Source: Candidatus Zhuqueibacterota bacterium
Lineage (GTDB): Bacteria > Zhuqueibacterota > Zhuqueibacteria > Thermofontimicrobiales > Thermofontimicrobiaceae
Length of the DNA stretch: 39,589 nucleotides
NCBI GenBank assembly: GCA_016783825.1
Contig: JADHVV010000015.1
Span: 1 to 39,589, forward strand
Reading direction: 5' to 3'
Shown here: positions 1 through 8,607 of the stretch, piece after piece
How the letters are laid out: the number at the start of each line of letters is the position of its first letter
How positions within the stretch are numbered: the stretch's first letter is position 1
Notes under the pieces: model-generated
Databases searched by the model: none
Told to the model about the DNA's origin: nothing
The model's input: only the letters and a program-made list of their open reading frames with translations
Position numbers and translations under genes: made by a program

Positions 1-35
1 GTTTTTTAATAAAGATCAATTACTATTACAACGAA

Positions 36-120
36 AAGGCTGAGGCGAAGGCTAAGGCGGAGCAAGGTAGAAGATTAAAGGTTTAAGATTTTTTCCTTCG
101 CCTTCGCCTCAGCCTTCGCC
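36..120. repeat. Imperfect inverted repeat with short-period GAAGGC/GAGGC-type arms
   Basis: Left arm AAGGCTGAGGCGAAGGCTAAGGCGG (36-60); right arm CCTTCGCCTTCGCCTCAGCCTTCGCC (95-120), approximately its reverse complement. Confidence 0.85.
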
Positions 121-886
121 TGCACTTTAGTGCGTTATGAATCCCTTTAATTTTCATCCTGAAACTGTCTATTCGCCCAATTTTTACATCATTAATAGCA
201 TACTTTAATTCTTTAAAAGCGATTTCTTTTTGTTCATCAGATAGATCAGAATTTTCAATTAATTTAAAATAGTTACTGCCAATTTTTGTATAAGGTTTAG
301 GTTCAATAATTTTCTTTTTTTCTTCCATAAAAGCTTTATAATCGTAATAGTAGTTTTTATTTTTTACAAAGTGAAAAAACGGTTCGGTGTTGCTGACTAA
401 TCTCCTTTTATATTGCCTTGGTGTCGGATTTGTTTTGATCCATGTTATTTCATTAACTAATTTCACATCAAATTCTTTTAACACTTCGACTGCAAATCGG
501 TATGGAATAAGCTGCAAACTTGCATCTAAATATTTATCCCCAATATTAAATACAATACTTCCTTTATCGCTAACAATTCTATAACATTGTTCAAATACTT
601 TCATTAAATTATGAATATAATCATCAATTTTTTTTTCATTTCCAATACCTTCACCATAATCTCGCTGGTTAAAATAAGGGGGTGAAGTAATAACTAAGTT
701 AATTGTATTATTTGATATCGAATTTAAAACTTTTAAATTATCATCACAGATTACCCTGTTAATTAAATTATTTAATTTATTATCAGCGCTTTCTTTATTT
801 GTTTTTTCAAATTTTTCAATTTTTGCTGAATAAAATAATTGGCACTGTTCTTTTATAATTGAATCTTTCATATCTATTTGGTTCAT
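83..886 (-). CDS. DNA methyltransferase, N4-cytosine/N6-adenine type (TSPPY), apparently C-terminally truncated
   Basis: Motif IV TSPPY (LVITSPPYFNQRDYGEG) and flanking DNA-methylase-like sequence. No FxGxG/DPFxGSGT motif downstream. C-terminus is CRRRLRRRRRKKS encoded by the 36-120 repeat. Confidence 0.75.
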   Translation of the reverse strand: MNQIDMKDSIIKEQCQLFYSAKIEKFEKTNKESADNKLNNLINRVICDDNLKVLNSISNNTINLVITSPPYFNQRDYGEGIGNEKKIDDYIHNLMKVFEQCYRIVSDKGSIVFNIGDKYLDASLQLIPYRFAVEVLKEFDVKLVNEITWIKTNPTPRQYKRRLVSNTEPFFHFVKNKNYYYDYKAFMEEKKKIIEPKPYTKIGSNYFKLIENSDLSDEQKEIAFKELKYAINDVKIGRIDSFRMKIKGIHNALKCRRRLRRRRRKKS

Positions 887-928
887 TTTTACTATTATTC
901 TATTGTCAAGTTAGTTAAATGTATTTCT

Positions 929-2365
929 TTAAATTCCAAACAAATCGATTTGCGGTTGCTCCTTAACTTGCAACCTCACTTTTTTCTTTTTTAATTTTTT
1001 TAGATCTTCTTTTATGAGGAACAATTCCCGGCGATATTTTTGGGGCTGTTGAATTTCCAATTTTTGAGCACTTTTTAACGCAGTACCCAGATATTGCTCT
1101 GCTTCTTCCGTTTTGTTATTTTTACTCAAAAGCTCTCCAATTCCCCAATACCCCCAGAATTTTTCCGGCTCTATTTCAATGGCGCAGTTGAAAAGCTGTC
1201 TCGCTGTTTTTTTCTTTTTCAGACGAATCAGGATGTGTCCGTAATCAAAATAATTTTTCGAATCCAATGGATTTTTTAGAATCGTAAAAAAGAAAAACCG
1301 ATCCCGTTTGCTTTCCCAATATTTTCTCATGCTGATCTTTGCCGCGATGAGGATAATAATAAAAATATTGTTTGCTAATTTATCTTCAGATTTCAAAGTT
1401 TCCAAAGCTTGCTGAAGTTGTTCTTTAAATTCGGATTTCTTCTGTTTTTTTGAAACGTTTTCAATCCTTCGAATAATATCCGGTAATAAAAATGGCAAAT
1501 CTTTTTCAACACTTTCCAATATCGCAGCGGTCAACTTTTTCGCTAACTTCTCTTTATCCCCGTCAGGAATCAATTCGGTGATAAAATCCGGATTTGCTAA
1601 TTCATCTTTAAAGAGTTTGTAAAGGGAATATGGCAGATGAACCAATTCATCAAAATAAAGCTCGATCATTATTTCGCCGCGAAGGATTGTTGAGATAAGT
1701 CCCTCGAACGGCAAAATTTCTTTATGCTCTATTAGCAAACGCCAAAAAACAGGCCACTGGCAGATTTGTTTTGTTTTTTGTAAGATCAGGGGATCCTTAG
1801 TGAGAATTTCAGGATCTTTTACCCTGAGATTATCCATTCCTTCCATCAGCACTATCAGTGTGTCAACAAATTGCAGCCCGTCCTTGAGCGACAAATTGAA
1901 GATTGTCTCCCAAAGCGGGTTATCTTCCAGCGGCAATCCCAAATCAGTGTGCGATTGCAAAAACACCAGTGCGGTCATCAGTGAATCCTGGTCAACCGGC
2001 TGCTGTGAGTTAAGAAGCTCTCCTAATAATTTCTCTTCAGCATTTTTTATGAAATCATCGTTGATAAAATTGGGGAGAACTGCTGCTCGAATTTCTCTTC
2101 GGAACTCCCCGGGCTGTTTAAGCTTTTCAAATTTATTTGGATTGGCTTCCACCAACTCACGTATTTCCCGGAGTAGTTCCAATTCATCAAAGCGGAGATT
2201 TTTTAGTTTTTTTCGAGAGAGAAGAACATCAGCGATATGTTCAGAATTATCAATTAAGCGTTCGAGACTCGTTTTGGGGAGTTTCTTTTCTACCCTTGTT
2301 TCCTTAATAGCCTTTTCAACGATCTCAAACCGGGGCGGCGCTGCTGTCGTTGCAATTGAGTCCAT
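929..2365 (-). CDS. Hypothetical protein with C-terminal TPR-like repeats
   Basis: 478-aa ORF; C-terminal FDYGHILIRLKKKKTARQLFNCAIEIEPEKFWGYWGIGELLSKNNKTEEAEQYLGTALK resembles TPR helices. Confidence 0.7.
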   Translation of the reverse strand: MDSIATTAAPPRFEIVEKAIKETRVEKKLPKTSLERLIDNSEHIADVLLSRKKLKNLRFDELELLREIRELVEANPNKFEKLKQPGEFRREIRAAVLPNFINDDFIKNAEEKLLGELLNSQQPVDQDSLMTALVFLQSHTDLGLPLEDNPLWETIFNLSLKDGLQFVDTLIVLMEGMDNLRVKDPEILTKDPLILQKTKQICQWPVFWRLLIEHKEILPFEGLISTILRGEIMIELYFDELVHLPYSLYKLFKDELANPDFITELIPDGDKEKLAKKLTAAILESVEKDLPFLLPDIIRRIENVSKKQKKSEFKEQLQQALETLKSEDKLANNIFIIILIAAKISMRKYWESKRDRFFFFTILKNPLDSKNYFDYGHILIRLKKKKTARQLFNCAIEIEPEKFWGYWGIGELLSKNNKTEEAEQYLGTALKSAQKLEIQQPQKYRRELFLIKEDLKKLKKKKVRLQVKEQPQIDLFGI

Positions 2366-2511
2366 TATTGTGGTTTCTTTTTTATTACATTAGTTAAATA
2401 GTAGATTTAATTTTCGTTATAAAAATACATACTTTAATAGTTACTTGTAACAGCTATCTGTAATAACAATCTTGCAAATCACTGATTTTTCAACACTGCT
2501 AAAGTTGCTTA

Positions 2512-2856
2512 TTATTCATCTTGATACACACATGCATCCAAAATTGCCAATAGCTCATTTATAATTTCAGTGTCAGCCTTTTCAACAAATTTTGCTTGAC
2601 TACTGATATAATCAACCGATTTAATCTGTTCAACCATTATATAACCTGATAATGAAGAGCGATCAGGAATTTTTATGTGAAAAGGCATGTTACGGAATGT
2701 ATTTGTTATTGGGCAAACGATCGCAAGGCCAGTGTGTTTATTAAACAGAAAATTATTTGCTACAATTGCCGGTCTTCTTCCCTTTTGTTCATGCCCAGAC
2801 TGTGGATCGAATGTTAAAATGATAAAATCACCTTTTTCGGGAATATTTGATTTCAT
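2512..2856 (-). CDS. mazF: MazF/PemK-family mRNA interferase toxin
   Basis: PEKGDFIILTFDPQSGHEQKGRRPAIVAN start and VCPITNT motif typical of MazF/PemK; directly follows a MazE-like ORF. Confidence 0.9.
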   Translation of the reverse strand: MKSNIPEKGDFIILTFDPQSGHEQKGRRPAIVANNFLFNKHTGLAIVCPITNTFRNMPFHIKIPDRSSLSGYIMVEQIKSVDYISSQAKFVEKADTEIINELLAILDACVYQDE

Positions 2857-3105
2857 TTACCATTCTTCCTTTCCAACCGTATTACCCCAATCCAATTCTT
2901 TTGAGGAGTAATTTTTGGGCATTTTGGAAACAAGCTCTTTAATGTTATACTTATTCTTTATATTATTTAAAGGTTCGATGATAATCTTGCCCTTATAGAC
3001 AAAAATGTTCAACTTATCTCCAATGCTAACCTGTGCTTCCTGAAGGATTTGTTTTGGGAAACGTAATCCTTGACTATTCCCCCATTTTTGAATTTTTGTT
3101 TGCAT
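2857..3105 (-). CDS. mazE: MazE-family (AbrB/SpoVT fold) antitoxin
   Basis: QKWGNSQGLRFPKQILQEAQVSIGDKLNIFVYKGKIIIEP is a MazE/AbrB pattern; stop codon immediately abuts the mazF ATG. Confidence 0.9.
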   Translation of the reverse strand: MQTKIQKWGNSQGLRFPKQILQEAQVSIGDKLNIFVYKGKIIIEPLNNIKNKYNIKELVSKMPKNYSSKELDWGNTVGKEEW

Positions 3106-3165
3106 AATCTTATTTCCTTAAAATTAGGTGTATAACGTGAAATTATATGGCATTTTATTCCATTA

Positions 3166-4245
3166 TTATTTCAACATTTTAATTACTTCATCGATGGTGT
3201 ATGCTGGATCTACCATATGAATTACTGCATGACAATTTGGGCATGCTGGACGTAAATCTTTTATAGGGTCAACCTGGTATGCTTCGGAAATTTTTGAAAA
3301 CGGTTTAATATGGTGAACTTGAATATATTCTTTTTTCACATTTTTATAATGCTCTGTGAAATTAAAACCGCAGACAAAACATACTGCACCAAAGTGATTA
3401 ATACATTTTGTGCGAGCATTAGAATTTCTTTCATATCTATTAATAGAAACTTTAATTGTCGAACCTTCAAAATATTTTTCTGGTTCTTCAATTTCTTCTG
3501 CTATATGTTGAATGTTTTCATTTTGGAATGATTCAAAGTTGATATTATTGTTTTTTAAGTACAATTCAAAACCATTGCTTACATTAACTTTTTTAATTCT
3601 AAACATTTCCGTCTTAACTTTATAATTATTTTCAAATGGTATTACATTTTTTTTAATGCAAGTAAAAATCCAGTCCATTTCTTTTGAAGAAAAATTATAA
3701 ACTTTCTTGAAGTTATTAGCAGCATTGTTAAAATCTTCGTACTTGTCGCCATTATTTTGACCATATTTTTCTTTGATTCTGTGCAATATTTTTATCGCCT
3801 TTTCCGTAGTTGGCATCCATATATTGTATTTGTCTGGATTTGACAAGTATAAAAGTAATGTTACAAAGCCCCTATCAGCCCCTGAAATTTTAAGTTTTCC
3901 TTTATCCACACAATTGTTAATAATTGTTTTATAGTTTCGATTTGAATTAAAGATTTCATCAAACAAATTTTGTATTAAACTTGTTGGATTGCTTTTAAAT
4001 TTATTTAGATTGGGAGTTTGGAAAAGAGGCCCGAACCAATAATTTGTATTGTCGTCAACAATTTTAAATATGTGAATCAATAAATTTTTATTAATATTTT
4101 TTGAGTGTTCCCTAATAAGTTCCCATGCTATTTTTTCACGTTTTTGTTTTCTTGGTAACTCATGAGCGGTAAAATATTTGTAATCTTCACTTTTTTTAAA
4201 TTGTTCAATTATTTCTTTTTCATTTTGAATTATAATTTGCTTCAT
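3166..4245 (-). CDS. HNH endonuclease, possible restriction-type nuclease
   Basis: C-terminal HNH signature CFVCGFNF...EYIQVHHIKPFSK...DLRPACPNCHAVIH; long N-terminal domain of unknown identity. Confidence 0.8.
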   Translation of the reverse strand: MKQIIIQNEKEIIEQFKKSEDYKYFTAHELPRKQKREKIAWELIREHSKNINKNLLIHIFKIVDDNTNYWFGPLFQTPNLNKFKSNPTSLIQNLFDEIFNSNRNYKTIINNCVDKGKLKISGADRGFVTLLLYLSNPDKYNIWMPTTEKAIKILHRIKEKYGQNNGDKYEDFNNAANNFKKVYNFSSKEMDWIFTCIKKNVIPFENNYKVKTEMFRIKKVNVSNGFELYLKNNNINFESFQNENIQHIAEEIEEPEKYFEGSTIKVSINRYERNSNARTKCINHFGAVCFVCGFNFTEHYKNVKKEYIQVHHIKPFSKISEAYQVDPIKDLRPACPNCHAVIHMVDPAYTIDEVIKMLK

Positions 4246-4345
4246 TTGTAAACCTATAGTAAATGATGTTTATTGCCATATAACTAAATATACATCAAAA
4301 AAATAAAATCAAAGAAAATTCTTAAATTGATAAAAAAAATACTTT

Positions 4346-4933
4346 TCATTCAACAGATTTTTGCAGCAAAACCTGGTGCTGCATCATTGATTGTTGATAA
4401 TCTATTATCTGAAAATTATATTGCTGGATAACGCCTTTCAATTGATCTGAAGTTCTGACGTAAATTGGATGTCCCAACAAAAGTCTCATGCGCGTCCAGA
4501 AGTTAGCCGGGGAAAAAGTTAAAACCAGGCAGCCCCCGTTTTTCAGAATGCGGCACGTTTCTTCAAAAAAAGGAATGATATCTTTTATATATTCGATCAA
4601 GCCAACTGCTGTTATCATGTCCATTGATTTCGTTTTCACCGGGATGGACAGAGCATCAGCCTGTATAAATGGTAGGTTCGGATAACTTTCCCTGGCTTCG
4701 AGCAGCATTGAATAAGTGAAGTCAAGCCCAATAATAGATTTCGCTCCATTCAAATATTCTAATACATTGCCCGTGCCAACGCCAAGGTCAAGTACGCTTT
4801 TCCCTTTTAGCTCGACTTGATTTATTAAAGTAACTAAATTACTATTCTCTTTGTTTAATATTCTTTGAAAAGGGTAAAAAGACCGGAATAATTTGTAATA
4901 CCTGGTTTTTAAATTCCACAATAGTTTATTCAT
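4346..4933 (-). CDS. Class I SAM-dependent methyltransferase
   Basis: VLDLGVGTGNVLEYL motif I. The ORF-track start at 4981 is likely too early; ATG at 4931-4933 overlaps the upstream stop (ATGAATAA). Confidence 0.8.
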   Translation of the reverse strand: MNKLLWNLKTRYYKLFRSFYPFQRILNKENSNLVTLINQVELKGKSVLDLGVGTGNVLEYLNGAKSIIGLDFTYSMLLEARESYPNLPFIQADALSIPVKTKSMDMITAVGLIEYIKDIIPFFEETCRILKNGGCLVLTFSPANFWTRMRLLLGHPIYVRTSDQLKGVIQQYNFQIIDYQQSMMQHQVLLQKSVE

Positions 4934-6179
4934 AAAGCAGGTATCTTTTTCTGATTTTTTTAAATTTTTCCAAATCAGCATGCCATTGCTGTACTACCTT
5001 TTCCGCTGATTCTGCCTCATCCATTGCCCGTCTTGTTTCTTCATTGCCAAACATGTTTAAAACTCTGCGTTCCGATTTCCATTTAAATTTATCAGGGTGA
5101 TTTTTTTTGATATTATAAATTAAATGAATACCAAACTCAACTGATGGAAAAATCCGCGCGTCTGTAATTTCAAATGCCAATCCTTTACAGCATTCCCCCT
5201 CAAATTTTGGATTCACTGCCGCACCCGGCAAATCAATCGGAACGTATGAAGTCGTGTCGATTTTTATTCCCGGGATAGCGGCTTTTTCAAGGGATTTTTT
5301 CAGTGCGATATTATCCAACCAGGGAGCGCCGACATTTAAGAAAGGCTTATCCGTGCCCCGTCCCTCTGACACATTGCATGTTTCCAACAAACCCATTCCC
5401 GGGTAAAGAAGCGCCGTTTTTGTGCAGGGAATATTCGGAGACGGTTTCACCCATAACAATCCGAGTTCATCAAAAAAACTATTTCTTCTCCAATTTTCCA
5501 TCGAAAGAATAGTTAAATCAACTTTTACGCCATTAGCAAGCCAACCCTCTTTGTTGAACATTTTTGCCAATTCACCAACTGTCATGCCATGTCTTAAAGC
5601 AATTGGCTGAATACCGACAAATGATCTGTACTTTACATCTAACACGGGCCCTTCAACCATTGAGCCGGTAATCGGATTTGGTCGGTCAAGAACAATAAAT
5701 GACATATTATTTTCTGCAGCAGCCTCCATACACAGTGACATTGTGCTAATGTAAGTATAAAACCGCGCTCCAATATCCTGAATGTCAAAGATCAATACAT
5801 CGAGTCCCTGCAACATTTCTGTTGTTGGTTTTCTTGTTTCACCGTAAATGCTGAAAATTGGCACACTGGTTTTTTCATCTTTTTTATTTTCAATCTTGTA
5901 ACCACCCTCAATATCGCCACGGATGCCATGCTCGGGGCTAAACAACGCGACTAATTCAAAATCTGGCAATGCATAAAGTAAATCAATAATATGCTTTCCT
6001 TTGGAATCAACACCGGTCTGATTCGTGATGAGACCAATTCGCTTTCCATTAAGTAAATCAAGTTTATTTTCTATTAAAACTTCAATCCCCAACTTAATGG
6101 GTTGAGAATATGACGGCGAGTTGCAAAAAGAGGAGGGTATAATTAGAATAGCCAAAAACAAGATTAGTGTATTTTTCAA
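4926..6179 (-). CDS. DUF1343 / NamZ-family exo-beta-N-acetylmuramidase-like protein with signal peptide
   Basis: GKRIGLITNQTGVDSKGKHIIDLL, LFSPEHGIRGD, DIQDIGARFYTY, VLDRPNPI motifs of DUF1343; N-terminal signal peptide. Confidence 0.88.
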   Translation of the reverse strand: MKNTLILFLAILIIPSSFCNSPSYSQPIKLGIEVLIENKLDLLNGKRIGLITNQTGVDSKGKHIIDLLYALPDFELVALFSPEHGIRGDIEGGYKIENKKDEKTSVPIFSIYGETRKPTTEMLQGLDVLIFDIQDIGARFYTYISTMSLCMEAAAENNMSFIVLDRPNPITGSMVEGPVLDVKYRSFVGIQPIALRHGMTVGELAKMFNKEGWLANGVKVDLTILSMENWRRNSFFDELGLLWVKPSPNIPCTKTALLYPGMGLLETCNVSEGRGTDKPFLNVGAPWLDNIALKKSLEKAAIPGIKIDTTSYVPIDLPGAAVNPKFEGECCKGLAFEITDARIFPSVEFGIHLIYNIKKNHPDKFKWKSERRVLNMFGNEETRRAMDEAESAEKVVQQWHADLEKFKKIRKRYLLYE

Positions 6180-6205
6180 ACGAGATTCCTTACTTTTTTG
6201 TGAAA

Positions 6206-6474
6206 GGTAATTGGTTGAATAGGTAATTGGGTAATTAGTTTACCAGGTAATAAGGTTGATGATTAATAAAATTAATTGTAACTATTCAGTGTGGTTAAAA
6301 ATGTCATTCTGAGGGAGCTTGCGACCGAAGAATCTCCCCAATGTTTACAATTACTACGAGATTCTTCACTTCCCAACAACCCACATCGCCTCCCCCGTTC
6401 AGAATGACATGAATACAACGAATAGCTGAACAGTTACAATTAATTTTGATAATTTATTACCAAATTACCTTATT
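6206..6474. repeat. Family A palindrome (GGTAATTGGGTAATTAG arms), copy 1, with a family B element in its loop
   Basis: Left arm GGTAATTGGTTGAATAGGTAATTGGGTAATTAGTTTACCAGGTAATAAGG; right arm TTATTACCAAATTACCTTATTACC. Confidence 0.8.
6268..6447. repeat. Family B element, full-length copy (B1)
   Basis: Terminal inverted repeats AAAATTAATTGTAACTATTCAG / CTGAACAGTTACAATTAATTTT with inner GTCATTCTGAGGGAGCTTGCGACC...AGAATGAC. Confidence 0.85.
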
Positions 6475-6525
6475 ACCACACAAAGTTATGTCAATTCCGA
6501 TAACCGAAACGAAATCAGAAATTTC

Positions 6526-8403
6526 CTAAAGCGCCACATCCGAACCGATAAGAATTTTAATATCAAATAATGGCGCATTGGTTACTGATTTTGGCAGCTT
6601 AAAATGATCCATAAACTTTTCAGCATCTTCAGTCATGGATGCGTTACATTTTGAAAACGAGTGGTTGTAATTAAGTTTGTCTGCATTTCTGTAATTTACG
6701 ATGATAACCTTTTTTTCGTTGTAACGCTGGTTGTGTAACCGGTTGCCTAATTTTCTTGCGGAACCGGCAACCCGGTAGCCATTTAAAATTTCAATATAAT
6801 AATTATCTTCAGTGTCCGGAAGCCCGGTGTATTGATCGCTGATATTTGGCATGTTAAAATCCGCGCCGATAACGATTGTAAAATCCAGTGGTTTCACATC
6901 CGGTTCTATTTGAAAAGAACGGTTAAATACAGTTTTTAAACTTTCAATCCGCTTTGAAATTTCTCCTGATTTCAGGGAATCAAACGTTCTTCGCCAGATT
7001 ATAACAGAATTTTTAATTCGATATGAGGATTTAACCTGTGTTAAACGATCTGATGAATAAAGTCCTTTCAACTCATCATTAAATGAATTTAAAGAGATCG
7101 ATTTTTTCGAGCCATCGACAACAGCAATTTTGAGACTAACCGGTGTTTGTTCTTCAATCGTTTCTTCCACTACCACAACTGTCGTATCTTGATTTAAACC
7201 TGGTTGCGGCTCTTCAATCGGAATAGTTAAACTATCCTGTATTTCATCCCCGAATTCCTGCTCTTGAGCAATAGCATATTCGAGCGTATCCGATGGCGTT
7301 ATTTGTTGAACTTTGGGCGATTCTTTTAATGATTGCACATAAGGTGGAATATACTTTATCGCAGCATAAATTAATAAAAAAAATAGCAGAAAAAATATCA
7401 CATAATTGAGCCATTTGCCTGTGGGAAAAATTGATGATTTGACAACTGGCGGCGCCGTACGTTTGTAAACAGGATGCCTGAAATCACGATCTTGTGAAAA
7501 ATCATCCACAATTTCTATATCAGGCTCTTCCATCTGTTCATCCTTTCTGTTAGAGCGATAACGGACTCCTTTGATTACTATTTGGCGGTCTTCAGGCTCA
7601 TCGGGTTCCTGTGGCATCTCTATCGATTTTTCTTCATCTTCAATTGAGAGCCTTTTCATTCCCCTGACCTTAAAAATAACTGCTGATGCATCTTCATTAT
7701 AGTTTGTTTCAAGTGATTTTTGGACTACCAATTCACAAACTTGTTGTAAAGATGAAGTGTTTACAAAGGTTGGAATGTCCTGTTCCGGTATTGCTTCAAC
7801 AATAGAGCGTGTAAACAGCAGGATGATATCATTTGTTTGAATTTGTTTTTGTTTAATATCGATTGAAATATTATCTTTTGCGCCTAACAAAGGTAAAGAA
7901 ATTTCTGGTTGACGAGTATCTGCAAATGGGTAATTCGTTTCTATTTCGTTCTTATCAGGCTTGGTGAGATTTTCAAGAACGTTATTTCTTAACATATAAA
8001 CCAAACAATCTCCAATGGAAACCAGGTAAAGCGTATGATCATGTACAACAGCACAAATCAATGAATTTGAATAATAGTTTTGTTTACCTTCATTAATGTT
8101 CGCCTGGTAAATTGATATGTTTGCTTTTTGCAGCGCATTCGTTAACATGCCAGAAAGATTTCCGTTCCAGGGAGATTCAAAATATTCCTGAAAGACAGTT
8201 TGAATGACTAATTTACTTGAAAATTCACCACTTCCTTCTTCTCCCCGGGCGTCCGTTATCAAGAACATTTGACCCCGTAAATACAAATCCTCTGCATTTT
8301 GCGGCAAATAATATCCAATAACGTCCTCGTTCTTAATTTTTCTATATCCGGCAGCCGAGTGTTTTCCAAAATCCAAATTAAATATCATCTTATCTTCATT
8401 CAC
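6526..8403 (-). CDS. PP2C-type protein phosphatase with one TM segment and a LytR_C-like C-terminal domain
   Basis: N-terminal GKHSAAGYRKIKNEDV...LVSIGDCLVYMLR (PP2C-like); TM KWLNYVIFFLLFFLLIYAAIKYIPP; C-term YIEILNGYRVAGSARKLGNRL...VIIVNYRNAD...DIKILIGSDV resembles LytR_C. Confidence 0.75.
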   Translation of the reverse strand: MNEDKMIFNLDFGKHSAAGYRKIKNEDVIGYYLPQNAEDLYLRGQMFLITDARGEEGSGEFSSKLVIQTVFQEYFESPWNGNLSGMLTNALQKANISIYQANINEGKQNYYSNSLICAVVHDHTLYLVSIGDCLVYMLRNNVLENLTKPDKNEIETNYPFADTRQPEISLPLLGAKDNISIDIKQKQIQTNDIILLFTRSIVEAIPEQDIPTFVNTSSLQQVCELVVQKSLETNYNEDASAVIFKVRGMKRLSIEDEEKSIEMPQEPDEPEDRQIVIKGVRYRSNRKDEQMEEPDIEIVDDFSQDRDFRHPVYKRTAPPVVKSSIFPTGKWLNYVIFFLLFFLLIYAAIKYIPPYVQSLKESPKVQQITPSDTLEYAIAQEQEFGDEIQDSLTIPIEEPQPGLNQDTTVVVVEETIEEQTPVSLKIAVVDGSKKSISLNSFNDELKGLYSSDRLTQVKSSYRIKNSVIIWRRTFDSLKSGEISKRIESLKTVFNRSFQIEPDVKPLDFTIVIGADFNMPNISDQYTGLPDTEDNYYIEILNGYRVAGSARKLGNRLHNQRYNEKKVIIVNYRNADKLNYNHSFSKCNASMTEDAEKFMDHFKLPKSVTNAPLFDIKILIGSDVAL

Positions 8404-8502
8404 TTTTTTATCCCTCGATTATGTGGAATTATATTTGAAATCCTTGTAACAATATATAAAGCAATAAATTAAAAATCAAGAGAAAATTTACCAATTTATC
8501 TC

Positions 8503-8531
8503 TTGACATTTTGGCAGAACAATGCTATATT
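8503..8531 (+). promoter_or_regulatory. Consensus sigma70-type promoter for uvrB
   Basis: TTGACA (8503-8508), 17-nt spacer, TATATT (8526-8531). Confidence 0.75.
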
Positions 8532-8607
8532 TATTTCGCATTATTCTGGTATCAGTTCTATCGTTAATTTTTTTTCGTTGCAAAATTATTTTTATCAAGG
8601 TAACACA

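Noticed and set aside
1800-2393. 197-aa plus-strand ORF opposite the TPR gene
   Set aside because: Ser/Arg-rich shadow frame of a longer coherent minus-strand protein; no recognisable domain.
8513-8528. Possible sigma54 -24/-12 promoter (TGGCAGAACAATGCTA) before uvrB
   Set aside because: GG-GC spacing is one nucleotide short, and the same sequence is better explained as the spacer/-10 of a consensus TTGACA-17-TATATT promoter.
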